Assembly: GCF_034424625.1 (NCBI RefSeq)
Contig: NZ_CP139976.1
Location: 5,332,001 to 5,396,000 of the forward strand
Direction of reading: 5' to 3'
Length of the DNA stretch: 64,000 bases
DNA from: Janthinobacterium lividum
Lineage (GTDB): Bacteria > Pseudomonadota > Gammaproteobacteria > Burkholderiales > Burkholderiaceae_D
Made by a program: the position numbers and the translations under genes. Below, piece by piece: positions 29,335-38,248 of this stretch (position 1 is its first letter; every line of letters begins with the position of its first letter). The notes below the pieces were generated by a model. It had not been told where the DNA came from, did not search any database, and saw only the letters and a list, made by a program, of their open reading frames with translations.

Positions 29335-31182
29335 TCAGACGTTGACGTACGTCAACCCGCCCGCCGTGCTGGCGTGATTGCCGAAGCCGGAGCTGTCCTC
29401 CAGGTTGCCGTCGAGCTTCCAGCGTCCCACGGGCCGGTGCACGATGCCATACTGGCCATAGTCATACACTTCCTTGGGCGTCAGCACGCGGTCGTACAGG
29501 ATGACGTCCGACAACTGCCAGGCGGGCGCGCCCTGCTCCAGCGCATCCACGGTGCGGCCGATCACCAGGGGCGCGCCGCTGGCCTGCACGAATGGCGTCG
29601 CCATCTTGTTGCCCTGCGACATCAGGAAATCATCGACATACAGGCTGATGGAACCATCATGCTTGACGGTGTAGGTGCAGCGAAACCAGCGGTTGGCGCT
29701 ATCCACGTTCACGCCGTGACCATTGTTATTGAAGCCAGCACCGGCACTGTTGCGCAGGAACAGGAACGTCTGGATATCCTGCGTCAGCAGCGTCCATCCT
29801 TTCAGGTTCGCCTGGCGCGCGACAAACGCCCCGCCCCGGCCCACCATCGTGGAAAATGCCTGTTGCCGGATGCAATACGACAGCGAAAAATCGGCGCTCT
29901 CGTAGCGCACGGATGACGGCACGGTAAGCAGGAGGCCCGGCTGGAACTGCAAGGTTTTCTTGACGCCGAAGCAAGGCGTGGGCGGCGCCTGACGGACGGC
30001 GTCGTCGCCGCGCAAGGCGTCCCAGACGGCCTTGCGTCCGTTGCTGTAGGCGGGTGTTTCCACTAGGTTCAGACCGGCGTCTGCCATGGGCTTGCCGCCG
30101 TTCCAGTCCCAATAGCATGCCAGTTGCACGCCCGTACGGCGTATGGCGCTCAGCAAGGCGTGCAAGTTGTCTTGCCGTTCGGTATCTTGCAACGCCTGCT
30201 CCTGCTTTTCCGACAGGCAAAAGCTGCCAAGATAATACGGCTTGCCCAAGGCCTTGGCCGCGCGCTGCATCACTTGCAGGTAAGCGAGCGAAGACGAGAC
30301 GAAGTCGGCCGGCAGATCCGCGCTGTTGTCCAGGGCGCTGCTCACATATTCATTACCCAGAAACAGGTTTTCACAAAGACAGTCGACCGGGTCCGGATTC
30401 ATCAATGGCAAGGTTTCCGTGACGTATTGCTGCAACGAGCCTTGCCGGGGCGAAGTATGGGCAATGCCCGCGTTACCGGAAGAAATCATGCGCGCCAGGC
30501 CATCGTTGTCACGCAGCAATTGCGCCGTCTCCTGGATGATTTCCCGGCAAACGCTCAAGCTCATGTCCGTCACGCCCATCAGTTCCTGCGCAGCCATCCA
30601 GGCGGCGATGCCGGCATGGTTGCTGTAGTGCTGCGCAAAAGCCTGCGCAAAGGCACGCATGTAGCGGCGTGTTTTCGACTGCGGATTGGCCAGTGCGACG
30701 CGCGCGGCGGCGGCCTGCTCGTCTTTTTTAGCGCCCGCAGGGCCCGCCTCGCCCACCAATTGCGGCACGGCGTAGGGATTCCAGAATGGGCAGGCGATGA
30801 TGCCGATGCCATTGGCCAGCGCGCAATCGAGCAGCGCCTGGATCGCGGCCCAGTATTCAGGCTTGATATTGAGCGCGGTCAGCGTGTTGTCGGTGGCGAA
30901 ATTGGGCTTGCCAACGACCTCGCCCCAGTTCCAACCGCCATCCTCGCCGTTGAAAGGCGCCAGCATCACCTGGAGGTACTTGAAGCCGTTGGCGGCAAGA
31001 TAGGGAAAATCCGTGCTGTAATCAGGATTCTTCACGTCCGGCGTCAGAGGTGCGGTAACGCTCCAGTTGCGGTGCTCCAGATACGCGTGCGCATTGAGGC
31101 CGATGCCGCTGACCTTGCCCGTGTTGACGCCGGCGGCGTTGAACTCTTGCATGACTCCATTGATAACTTTGATGTACGGCAT
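29335..31182 (-). CDS. TIM-barrel (GH5-like) protein with C-terminal LamG domain
   Basis: Unrecognised two-domain protein of 615 residues. Residues about 25-395 look like a cellulase-type (beta/alpha)8 barrel: AANGFKYLQVMLAPFNGE, IGIIACPFWNPYAVPQL, GIAAWMAAQELMG (Glu200 at an acid/base-like position), KPYYLGSFCLSE (Glu325 at a nucleophile-like position) and LACYWDWNGGKP. Residues 415-615 match LamG/concanavalin-like folds: ADFSLSYCIR, YTVKHDGSISLYVDD, LSDVILYDRVLTPKEV and GRWKLDGNLEDSSGFGNHAS. There is no signal peptide from the ATG at 31182, which has an AGGAG site. It sits inside an otherwise conserved fkpB/radC region, suggesting acquisition. A glycan-active enzyme is inferred only. Confidence 0.6.
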   Translation of the reverse strand: MPYIKVINGVMQEFNAAGVNTGKVSGIGLNAHAYLEHRNWSVTAPLTPDVKNPDYSTDFPYLAANGFKYLQVMLAPFNGEDGGWNWGEVVGKPNFATDNTLTALNIKPEYWAAIQALLDCALANGIGIIACPFWNPYAVPQLVGEAGPAGAKKDEQAAAARVALANPQSKTRRYMRAFAQAFAQHYSNHAGIAAWMAAQELMGVTDMSLSVCREIIQETAQLLRDNDGLARMISSGNAGIAHTSPRQGSLQQYVTETLPLMNPDPVDCLCENLFLGNEYVSSALDNSADLPADFVSSSLAYLQVMQRAAKALGKPYYLGSFCLSEKQEQALQDTERQDNLHALLSAIRRTGVQLACYWDWNGGKPMADAGLNLVETPAYSNGRKAVWDALRGDDAVRQAPPTPCFGVKKTLQFQPGLLLTVPSSVRYESADFSLSYCIRQQAFSTMVGRGGAFVARQANLKGWTLLTQDIQTFLFLRNSAGAGFNNNGHGVNVDSANRWFRCTYTVKHDGSISLYVDDFLMSQGNKMATPFVQASGAPLVIGRTVDALEQGAPAWQLSDVILYDRVLTPKEVYDYGQYGIVHRPVGRWKLDGNLEDSSGFGNHASTAGGLTYVNV

Positions 31183-31427
31183 GACGACTCCTGTAAAACA
31201 AGTGGAAGACATTGAGTTCAGGGCCCTGACTCCCCGCCGCTGCAACTTGCATGAAGTGCAACAACAGGCAAATGATAGCGCTTGAAAATGGCCAGGCCGG
31301 GCATCTTGGTTTTTGTTTTTTTCATATGATTCGCCATGAAGACGAGCTAGCGCAGCATGGCCGCCCGGGGAAGGCGCGACAATCGTTGGCAGGCGCCACG
31401 ACGAGCCGGGCGCGAACGGGAGGCAAG

Positions 31428-32102
31428 ATGGGCATCAAGGATTGGCCGGCCGGCGAACGGCCGCGCGAGCGCCTGATCGAGGATGGCGCGCAGTCGCTGT
31501 CGGACGCGGAATTGCTGGCCGTCTTCCTGCGCACGGGCGTGCGCGGCAAGAGCGCCGTGGAACTGGCGCGCGACACGGTCGAGCACTTCGGCTCGCTGCG
31601 GGGTCTATTCGGCGCCAGCCTCGTGAGTTTTTCCGCCGTGCACGGCATGGGCAGCGCCAAGTTTGCCCAGTTGCAAGCCGTGCTGGAACTGGCGCGGCGC
31701 GCCATCATCGAAGACTTGCAGGCGGGCCAGGCCCTCAATTCGCCGCACGCCGTGAAAGACTATTTGCGCCTGACCCTGGGCCACCTGGCGCATGAAGCGT
31801 TCCACGTGTTGTTTTTGGACGTCAAGAACCGCCTGATCACCACCCAGGAAATGTTTCGTGGCACCCTCACCCACACCAGCGTGTATCCGCGTGAAGTGGT
31901 AAAGCAGGCCCTGCTGCACAACGCGGCCAGCGTCATGCTGGCGCACAACCACCCGTCCGGCACGCCCGAACCCAGCGAATCGGATCTGTTGCTGACGCGC
32001 GCGCTGGTGCAAGCGTTGTCGCTGGTGGACGTGCGCATCCTCGACCATTTCGTCGTGGCCGGGCGGCAAGTACATTCCTTCTCGGAACACGGCCAGATCT
32101 AG
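31428..32102 (+). CDS. radC: RadC/JAB-domain protein
   Basis: RadC-family protein of 224 residues: N-terminal helix-hairpin-helix region ([18 protein letters not shown], about 70-90) and C-terminal JAMM-like domain with [17 protein letters not shown] and the metal motif [15 protein letters not shown]. The family is named for a supposed DNA repair role that was later withdrawn in E. coli, so the function is open. GGGAGG precedes the ATG at 31428; the upstream extension of the frame is not conserved. radC-rpmB-rpmG is a widespread order. Confidence 0.93.
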   Translation: MGIKDWPAGERPRERLIEDGAQSLSDAELLAVFLRTGVRGKSAVELARDTVEHFGSLRGLFGASLVSFSAVHGMGSAKFAQLQAVLELARRAIIEDLQAGQALNSPHAVKDYLRLTLGHLAHEAFHVLFLDVKNRLITTQEMFRGTLTHTSVYPREVVKQALLHNAASVMLAHNHPSGTPEPSESDLLLTRALVQALSLVDVRILDHFVVAGRQVHSFSEHGQI

Positions 32103-32178
32103 GCCGGGGCTGGCCAGGCAGCAGTTAACCATGTGTAAACAAGGACATACGTGACAGCAGCAAGACGCTTATCTAACA

Positions 32179-32196
32179 GTAAACAGGGCTGTTTAC
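32179..32196. repeat. Perfect palindrome between radC and rpmB
   Basis: GTAAACAG and CTGTTTAC with a GG spacer. There is no T-run after it, so it is not an obvious terminator for radC; it may be an operator or a weak 3' hairpin. Confidence 0.45.
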
Positions 32197-32281
32197 CAGT
32201 GCTTCCACCTATGACGAAGGGGAAAAGTCAAATTGTTAAATTATTTCAATACAACATGACACAATTGTTTTTCGCAAGTCA

Positions 32282-32310
32282 TTGATAAATCTGCTTATTT
32301 TGGATATACT
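32282..32310 (+). promoter_or_regulatory. Sigma-70 promoter of rpmB-rpmG
   Basis: -35 TTGATA (32282-32287), 17-base spacer, -10 TATACT (32305-32310), 39 bases before the rpmB ATG. The region before it is AT-rich like a UP element, fitting a strong ribosomal promoter. Confidence 0.85.
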
Positions 32311-32349
32311 CTCGTTTTTCCAATTTGGAATATCTTTAAGGAGTGCGCC

Positions 32350-32586
32350 ATGGCACGTGTTTGCCAAGTCACTGGGAAGAAGCCGATGGTCGGCAACAAT
32401 GTTTCCCATGCAAACAACAAAACCAAACGTCGTTTTTTGCCTAACTTGCAGAATCGTCGTATTTTTGTTGAATCTGAAAACCGCTGGGTCTCCCTGCGTT
32501 TGTCCAACGCCGGTCTGCGCGTCATCGATAAAGTCGGCATCGACGCCGTATTGGTCGATATGCGCGCTCGTGGCGAAAAAGTCTAA
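32350..32586 (+). CDS. rpmB: 50S ribosomal protein L28
   Basis: L28 of 78 residues: [29 protein letters not shown] at the start, then [32 protein letters not shown], matching the family along its whole length. An AAGGAG site lies 6-11 bases before the ATG. It is a component of the large subunit near the L1 stalk base and is followed by rpmG. Confidence 0.98.
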   Translation: MARVCQVTGKKPMVGNNVSHANNKTKRRFLPNLQNRRIFVESENRWVSLRLSNAGLRVIDKVGIDAVLVDMRARGEKV

Positions 32587-32608
32587 TTAGCAGAATAAGG
32601 GAGCTATC

Positions 32609-32776
32609 ATGGCAAAATCAGGCCGCGACAAAATCAAGTTAGAATCGACCGCCGGTACGGGTCACTTCTACACGACCACCAAAAACAAGCGTACGACGCC
32701 TGCGAAAATGGAGATCATGAAATTCGATCCTAAAGCACGCAAGCACGTAACGTACAAAGAAACCAAAATCAAGTAA
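32609..32776 (+). CDS. rpmG: 50S ribosomal protein L33
   Basis: Small ribosomal protein of 55 residues beginning [16 protein letters not shown] and containing [20 protein letters not shown]. No CxxC pair is present in the expected places, so this is the zinc-independent form. It lies 22 bases after rpmB with a GGGAG site, and ends in the standard [11 protein letters not shown]. Confidence 0.97.
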   Translation: MAKSGRDKIKLESTAGTGHFYTTTKNKRTTPAKMEIMKFDPKARKHVTYKETKIK

Positions 32777-32796
32777 TTGATATTGTGTTCTGTAAA

Positions 32797-32827
32797 AAGA
32801 GCCGCTCCGATGAGCGGTTTTTTTTCG
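32797..32827 (+). terminator. Intrinsic terminator of rpmB-rpmG
   Basis: Stem CCGCTC / GAGCGG with a short CGAT loop, preceded by AAAAAGAG and followed by an eight-T run. Confidence 0.92.
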
Positions 32828-32867
32828 CCCTGATTTTCATCTCGCCGTTCTCCCCTTCTGCCTGGAC

Positions 32868-32899
32868 GAAAAAAAAGGCCCTGGAAACCAGGGCCTTGA
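32868..32899 (-). terminator. Intrinsic terminator of the desaturase gene
   Basis: Stem AAGGCCCTGG (32875-32884) and CCAGGGCCTT (32888-32897). The A-run on the left reads as a T-run on the minus strand, just after the desaturase stop. Confidence 0.9.
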
Positions 32900-32917
32900 T
32901 ATGACGCGACAGCTTAC

Positions 32918-34126
32918 TCAGGCATAGCTGCGCAGGCGCAAGGAGAAATCTTGCAGCGACTTGATGCCAGACGCTTCGGCGCGCGTGCACCAGTCTTGCA
33001 GCTTTTGCAGCAATTGCTCACGCGTAAAGTGCGAACGTTCCCAGATGGCGCCCAGCTCCACGCGCATGTGGTGCATGGTTTCCAGCGCCTTGCTGTGCTG
33101 GAACAACTCCGACAACTGCTCATGGTGCGCATCGGCCAGCTTGCCCGGCTCGCGCTGCATCAGCTTGCGCGACGATTTCAGGAAGCGCTTTTCCAGCTCG
33201 GCCTTGTGCTTCAGGTGTTCCAGCTCCTCCTTCCAGGCATGCTTGATCGATTTCGCATACTTGGCCATCACGTCGTAGCGGTTGGCGATGACGGACTGCA
33301 AGGTCTCGAAATCCGCTTCCAGCTTGCCGTGCGAGAACTTCGGCTCCGGCGCCAGCTTTTTCACCTTCGCCAGGCCCAACATTTCCAGCGCGCGGATATA
33401 CGCCCAGCCGATATCGATTTCATACCATTTCGACGACAGCTTGGCCGACGTCGCATATGTATGGTGATTGTTGTGCAACTCTTCGCCGCCGATCAGGATA
33501 CCGAACGGAATGATGTTGGTGGCCGCGTCCGCGCAGTCGTAGTTGCGGTAGCCCCAGTAGTGGCCAATGCCGTTGATGATGCCGGCCGCCGTGATCGGGA
33601 TCCACATCATTTGCACGGCCCACACGGAAATGCCGATCACGCCGAACAAGATGAAATTGATGACGAACAGGGACACCACGCCCAGCCAGCTGTATTTGGT
33701 GTACAGGTTGCGCTCGATCCAGTCCGTCGGCGTGCCATGGCCGTACTTGGCCATGGTTTCCATGTTCTTCGATTCAGCGCGGTACAGCTCGGCGCCTTCC
33801 CAGAAGACTTTCTTGATGCCGCGCGTCACGGGGCTGTGCGGATCTTCTTCCGTATCGCATTTGGCGTGGTGCTTGCGGTGGATGGCCGCCCATTCCTTGG
33901 TCACCTGGCCCGTCGTCAGCCACAGCCAGAAACGGAAGAAATGGCTAGGGATGGCGTGCAACTCCAGCGCCCGGTGGGCCTGGTGGCGGTGCAGGTAAAT
34001 CGTGACGCTGGCGATCGTGATATGCGTGACCACCATGGTGTACAGGAAAACTTGCCATGCGGACAGATCGGTAATGCCAGTTGCCATGAACTGCAAAACG
34101 TCGTGTAAAACGGAACTCAATGTCAT
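32918..34126 (-). CDS. Acyl-CoA/fatty acid desaturase (membrane di-iron)
   Basis: Integral membrane desaturase of 402 residues. The histidine boxes are HRHQAHR (near residue 45), HRKHHAKCDTEEDPHSP (about 80) and ELHNNHHTYATSAKLS (about 220), which together bind the di-iron centre. Four membrane helices flank them. It introduces a cis double bond into acyl chains (delta-9 type by similarity), adjusting membrane fluidity. The last 120 residues are a charged helical tail with repeated Glu/Lys/Leu that is cytoplasmic and longer than in minimal desaturases. The ATG at 34126 follows GGAG. Confidence 0.9.
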   Translation of the reverse strand: MTLSSVLHDVLQFMATGITDLSAWQVFLYTMVVTHITIASVTIYLHRHQAHRALELHAIPSHFFRFWLWLTTGQVTKEWAAIHRKHHAKCDTEEDPHSPVTRGIKKVFWEGAELYRAESKNMETMAKYGHGTPTDWIERNLYTKYSWLGVVSLFVINFILFGVIGISVWAVQMMWIPITAAGIINGIGHYWGYRNYDCADAATNIIPFGILIGGEELHNNHHTYATSAKLSSKWYEIDIGWAYIRALEMLGLAKVKKLAPEPKFSHGKLEADFETLQSVIANRYDVMAKYAKSIKHAWKEELEHLKHKAELEKRFLKSSRKLMQREPGKLADAHHEQLSELFQHSKALETMHHMRVELGAIWERSHFTREQLLQKLQDWCTRAEASGIKSLQDFSLRLRSYA

Positions 34127-34259
34127 TACTGCTACTCCAAGTGGACAGGGCGTGCGCACGGTCGCTCCAGTGATTCTGGAGGTCCGGCAGAGTTAATTTT
34201 AGGCGTGATTGTACGCCCTAATGGGTGCGGTCAGGCAAAATCGGAGGCAGGCAGCGAGG

Positions 34260-35618
34260 TTAAGGCTGGGTGCCGGATGGGGCGGACTCACCCTCTGCCG
34301 CGCTGGCGAGCGGGGCAGGAGGCGTACCAACAATACGCAATTCGCGTTGCGGAAACGGTACAGTGACCTTATGTTCCTGCAAGGTGCGCCAGATGGCGCG
34401 GTTCACATTCGACTTCACGCCGCCGGTGCCGTTTTCCGGGTCCGCGATCCAGAAGCCGATCTGCACATCGAGGCCGTCGGCGCCGAAACGCACGAGGGTG
34501 GCCGATGGCGGATTGCTTTGCGACACACGCGGCACCTTGGCCGTCGCCGCTTCCAGCAAGGGGAAGATGACATCTAGATCCGTTTCATAGCCCACCGACA
34601 CGGCCGTCGACAGCCAGACCATGCGGTTGCTCAGCGACATGTTCTGCACGCCGCCGGAAATCAGCATTTCATTCGGCACGATGGATTCAACGCCATCGCC
34701 ACCCAATAACACAGTATAGCGCGTATTGATTTGCGTGACCTTGCCCGTGAACTGGCCCACCGTGATCATGTCGCCGATGGTGAGGCTGCGGTCCAGCAGG
34801 ATGATGAAGCCGGACACGAAGTTCGCGGCGATCTTTTGCAAGCCAAAGCCCAGCGCCACGCCGAAGGCGCCGCCAAACACGGACAGCACCGTCAGGTCGA
34901 TGCCCACCAGCGACAGGCTGACCAGCACGGAAACGAGGATCAGCACGGCGCGGCCCATGCGCGACATCACCACGCGCAAGGAAGTGTGCAGGCCCTGCAT
35001 TTTCATCAGGCGCTCGTCGAGCGAGGTGCCGGCCCACATGGCCAGCACCAGCAGCACGGCCACGGAAATAGCGGCTTGCAAGATGGCAGCCACGGACACC
35101 TTGTTGCGTCCCAGCGGCACGACGATGCTTTCCAGGAAGGTATGCAATTCCGGCCACAGGCCCGTGATGTACAGGGCCATGCCGGCCCACACCACGACTG
35201 TAAATATCTTTTCCAGCAGCAGCATGGTGGGACTGATGTCGCCATGGCGGGCAAAAATGCGGCGCAGCACATAAAAACCGAAGCGCACCAGCGCCATCGA
35301 GGTGCACAGGGGGATGGCAATGCTGAGCAGATTGACCGACTGGAACTTGGCGAGGAAATGCTGCGCAATGCCCAGCAGCATGGCCGCCAGCACGGGCGTG
35401 AGGATGCGGATGAAACTATCGGTGCGCTGCAAGGTTTCCGGCGTGGCCGGCGTGGCGGCCGCTTCCGCGCGCTGGTGCAGGAACACGCGCAACTGCCGCA
35501 CCAGCAGCCAGCTCAGCGCCAGGCAGGCGACGATGACCAGCGCCTGCCACAGGATGGCCGGTTGACGGAAATCGTCGACAAAGTCAGTGATCAGGTTGAG
35601 CAGCGGGGTTTCGTTCAT
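34260..35618 (-). CDS. MscS-family mechanosensitive ion channel
   Basis: Inner-membrane channel of 452 residues opening under membrane tension to release solutes in osmotic downshock. Several N-terminal membrane helices precede the pore helix and beta-domain block FGGAFGVALGFGLQKIAANFVSGFIILLDRSLTIGDMITV. The cytoplasmic vestibule domain follows, with TRYTVLLGGDGVESIVPNEMLISG. It is longer than E. coli MscS (286), with extra N-terminal helices as in YbdG/YbiO-type relatives. The short Ser/Pro-rich C-terminus is variable. Confidence 0.92.
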   Translation of the reverse strand: MNETPLLNLITDFVDDFRQPAILWQALVIVACLALSWLLVRQLRVFLHQRAEAAATPATPETLQRTDSFIRILTPVLAAMLLGIAQHFLAKFQSVNLLSIAIPLCTSMALVRFGFYVLRRIFARHGDISPTMLLLEKIFTVVVWAGMALYITGLWPELHTFLESIVVPLGRNKVSVAAILQAAISVAVLLVLAMWAGTSLDERLMKMQGLHTSLRVVMSRMGRAVLILVSVLVSLSLVGIDLTVLSVFGGAFGVALGFGLQKIAANFVSGFIILLDRSLTIGDMITVGQFTGKVTQINTRYTVLLGGDGVESIVPNEMLISGGVQNMSLSNRMVWLSTAVSVGYETDLDVIFPLLEAATAKVPRVSQSNPPSATLVRFGADGLDVQIGFWIADPENGTGGVKSNVNRAIWRTLQEHKVTVPFPQRELRIVGTPPAPLASAAEGESAPSGTQP

Positions 35619-35743
35619 GGCGGATGGGGTCTGGAAGATGGTGCGGGGAAATATCCGGGCGGGGTGCCCACAGCTTGTGCCAGACAGGCCGGCGCAAGTG
35701 CATGGCCACCGCTGCGATGCTGCAGCGGCGGCCCGTGACTGCC

Positions 35744-37063
35744 TTATTCGGCTGGTTCAGCGTCAACGTCGTCGGCCGGCTTTTCATCGGCGTAGACTTT
35801 TTTCGGCATGACCTTGCGTTCGAACACGGCGGCGAAGAAGCCATCGGTCTGGTGCAGATGCGGCAACAATTTCAGGTAGTCGCCCATTTCCAGCTCGATC
35901 TTCTGTTCGGCCAGCACTTTGCTCATCGGCACCAGGGTGAAGTCCGGATGGGCCGCGAGGAATTGCTCGGCGATAAAGTCGTTTTCTTCGTTCAGGAAGC
36001 TGCAGGTAGCGTACACCAGGCGGCCGCCGCCCTTGACCAGGCGCGCCGCGCCGGCCAGGATGGCAGCCTGCTTGGCTTGCAATTCCACGATCGAGTTCGG
36101 CTGCTGGCGCCATTTCACGTCCGGATTGCGGCGCAGGGTGCCCAGGCCGCTGCATGGCGCATCGACCAGCACGCGGTCGATCTTGCCGGCCAGGCGCTTG
36201 ATCTTGGCATCGCGCTCATGCGCGATCTGCACCGGATGCACGTTCGACAGGCCGCTGCGGGCCATGCGCGGCTTCAGCTTGGCCAAACGCTTTTCCGACA
36301 CGTCGAAAGCGTACAGACGGCCCGTGTTGCGCATCAGCGCACCCAATGCGAGGGTCTTGCCACCCGCGCCGGCACAGAAATCGACGACCATCTCGCCGCG
36401 CTTGGCGCCGACGATCTGCGACAGGATCTGGCTGCCTTCATCCTGCACTTCGATGGCGCCGCTCTGGAACAATGGCAGGTTTTGCAACGATGGCTTCTTG
36501 ATCACGCGCAAGCCCAGCGGCGCAAACGGCGTCGGCGTGCTGAGGATAGGCGCTTCGGCCAGGGCCAGCATCACGTCCTCACGCGTGGCCTTGAGCGAGT
36601 TCACGCGCAAGTCCAGCGGCGCCGGCGCGTTCAGCGCATCGGCCAGCTTCATGGTTTCCGCTTCGCCGAACTGGGCGATCAGCTTGTCGAACAGCCAGGT
36701 CGGCATGTTGGCGCGCATATTCGACGGCATCAGGCTGCGGTCGATCTGCGTGATGCGTTCCAGCCATTCCACTTCTTCTTCCGTCAGGCCGCCCAGGGAG
36801 TCCGCCCCGACGGCTTCGGCCAGGCCGAGGATGGTCAGGCGGCGCATGGTCGGGCCACTGCCCGCTTCGGCGAAGTCCGTGAAGAACGATTTGTTGCGCA
36901 GCACGGCATAAATGCCTTCGGCGATGGCGCCGCGTTCGCGCGAACCGAGGCGCGGATGGTCGCGGAAATAGCGCGACAGGGTGGTGTCGGCCGGGGCCGT
37001 GAAACGTAAAATTTCGCGCAATACTTCTTCAGCATTGGCAAGTATCGCTGGTGGCAATCTCAT
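35744..37063 (-). CDS. RsmB/RsmF-type rRNA (cytosine-C5) methyltransferase
   Basis: SAM-dependent RNA m5C methyltransferase of 439 residues. The N-terminal NusB-like helical part (1-150) begins with ILANAEEVLREILRFTAPADTTLSRYFRDH. The Rossmann domain contains VVDFCAGAGGKTLALGALM (SAM site), LVDAPCSGLGTLRRNPDVKWR and YATCSFLNEENDF, carrying the two catalytic Cys. The likely target is 16S rRNA. CAGGAAGAA precedes the ATG. It follows purN by 21 bases on the same strand and may be cotranscribed. Confidence 0.9.
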   Translation of the reverse strand: MRLPPAILANAEEVLREILRFTAPADTTLSRYFRDHPRLGSRERGAIAEGIYAVLRNKSFFTDFAEAGSGPTMRRLTILGLAEAVGADSLGGLTEEEVEWLERITQIDRSLMPSNMRANMPTWLFDKLIAQFGEAETMKLADALNAPAPLDLRVNSLKATREDVMLALAEAPILSTPTPFAPLGLRVIKKPSLQNLPLFQSGAIEVQDEGSQILSQIVGAKRGEMVVDFCAGAGGKTLALGALMRNTGRLYAFDVSEKRLAKLKPRMARSGLSNVHPVQIAHERDAKIKRLAGKIDRVLVDAPCSGLGTLRRNPDVKWRQQPNSIVELQAKQAAILAGAARLVKGGGRLVYATCSFLNEENDFIAEQFLAAHPDFTLVPMSKVLAEQKIELEMGDYLKLLPHLHQTDGFFAAVFERKVMPKKVYADEKPADDVDAEPAE

Positions 37064-37084
37064 TGTTATTCTTCCTGTAATATT

Positions 37085-37693
37085 TTATTGAGGGTCCACG
37101 CGGACCTGGCCATGCTCGACTGACAGTTTATCGTCAATGAACAGGCGGATGGCGCGCGGGTAAAGCAGATGTTCCTCTACCAGCACGCGCGCCGATAAGC
37201 TCTCTTCTGTGTCGCCTGGCAAGACGGGGACTTTCGCGCTCGCCACGGCCGGGCCATGATCGAGCTCGGCAGTCACGAAATGCACGGTCGCGCCGTGTTC
37301 CGTTACGCCTGCCTCGAGCGCCTGGCGGTGCGTCGCCATGCCCGGGAACAGCGGCAGCAGCGACGGGTGGATATTGAGCATGCGCCCCGCGTAATGCTCG
37401 ACGAAGGGCGGCGTCAGGATGCGCATGAAACCGGCCAGCACGACCAGGTCGGGGGCAAAGCCGTCGATCACAGCTTGCAGCGCCGCATCGAACTGTTCGC
37501 GGCTGGCATAATCCTTGTTGGCAACGACTGCCGTCGCTATCCCGTGTTCCGCGGCAAAAACCAGTCCCTGGGCATCGGCCCGGTTACTGATGACGGCGGC
37601 AATACGGGCTGGCCATTGCTCGGCTTGCGCCGCGCGCACGACCGCTTCCATGTTGCTGCCGCGTCCGGAAATGAGGATAACGATATTTTTCAT
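37085..37693 (-). CDS. purN: Phosphoribosylglycinamide formyltransferase
   Basis: Third step of purine synthesis: transfers formyl from 10-formyl-THF to GAR. The 202-residue protein starts MKNIVILISGRGSNMEAV (phosphate loop), has LAGFMRILTPPFV and the catalytic N/H/D set in RMLNIHPSLLPLFPG and VTAELDHGPA. An ATG three codons earlier (37702) is also possible; neither has a clear ribosome binding site. The gene lies between the barstar-like gene and the rRNA methyltransferase gene on the same strand. Confidence 0.95.
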   Translation of the reverse strand: MKNIVILISGRGSNMEAVVRAAQAEQWPARIAAVISNRADAQGLVFAAEHGIATAVVANKDYASREQFDAALQAVIDGFAPDLVVLAGFMRILTPPFVEHYAGRMLNIHPSLLPLFPGMATHRQALEAGVTEHGATVHFVTAELDHGPAVASAKVPVLPGDTEESLSARVLVEEHLLYPRAIRLFIDDKLSVEHGQVRVDPQ

Positions 37694-37849
37694 AGCGCGC
37701 ATTGTACCCGCTATGGCGATGCGAATCTAGAAAGGCCGGCATTATTGTTGCGGCGCAACATGGGCGCCGGCGCGCCGCAGCCGCCCGAAGATGCCGATTC
37801 TCACCTGCGCGGGAAGCCGGTTTGACGGCGCCGCGGCAAGAGTAAGTAT

Positions 37850-38248
37850 TTACTCGAACGAATAGAAGACGCGGAACGGGACTTTCTTCTCGGCCCAGTA
37901 GTCGGCCGCGTCGCGGAACACGTCGAGCAGGATCTCGCGCGCTTCCTTGTCGAATTTTTGTGTATTTGGCAATTGCTCGAGCACCACCAGGAAACCCGTT
38001 TGCGTGCCGGCCTTGGACATGGTGTCCGTCAGGCACAGGCGCAGGGCATCGAAATTCTTCGCCAGGTTTTTCGGAAACAGGAATGCTTCTGCAATAATGC
38101 CGATGACTTGTTGTTTGGTCTGTCCAGCGTTGCAATGCGCATATAAAAAGTGCTGCCCGAGACGGATCGCCTCGTCTTGTAATTCGGTCACGCGAAAGGC
38201 ACGGATGGACTGGACAAGGTTGGGCGGCACGGTTAGTAACAAACTCAT
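37850..38248 (-). CDS. Barstar-family (ribonuclease inhibitor-like) protein
   Basis: Cytoplasmic protein of 132 residues. The second half fits the barstar fold: AFLFPKNLAKNFDALRLCLTD, then TGFLVVLEQLPN..FDKEAREILLDVFRDAADYWAEKKVPFRVFYSFE. Barstars bind and block secreted RNases of the barnase type. No barnase-like gene is beside it, so the partner is either elsewhere or the protein has another role. It precedes purN on the same strand with a 156-base gap. Confidence 0.8.
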   Translation of the reverse strand: MSLLLTVPPNLVQSIRAFRVTELQDEAIRLGQHFLYAHCNAGQTKQQVIGIIAEAFLFPKNLAKNFDALRLCLTDTMSKAGTQTGFLVVLEQLPNTQKFDKEAREILLDVFRDAADYWAEKKVPFRVFYSFE

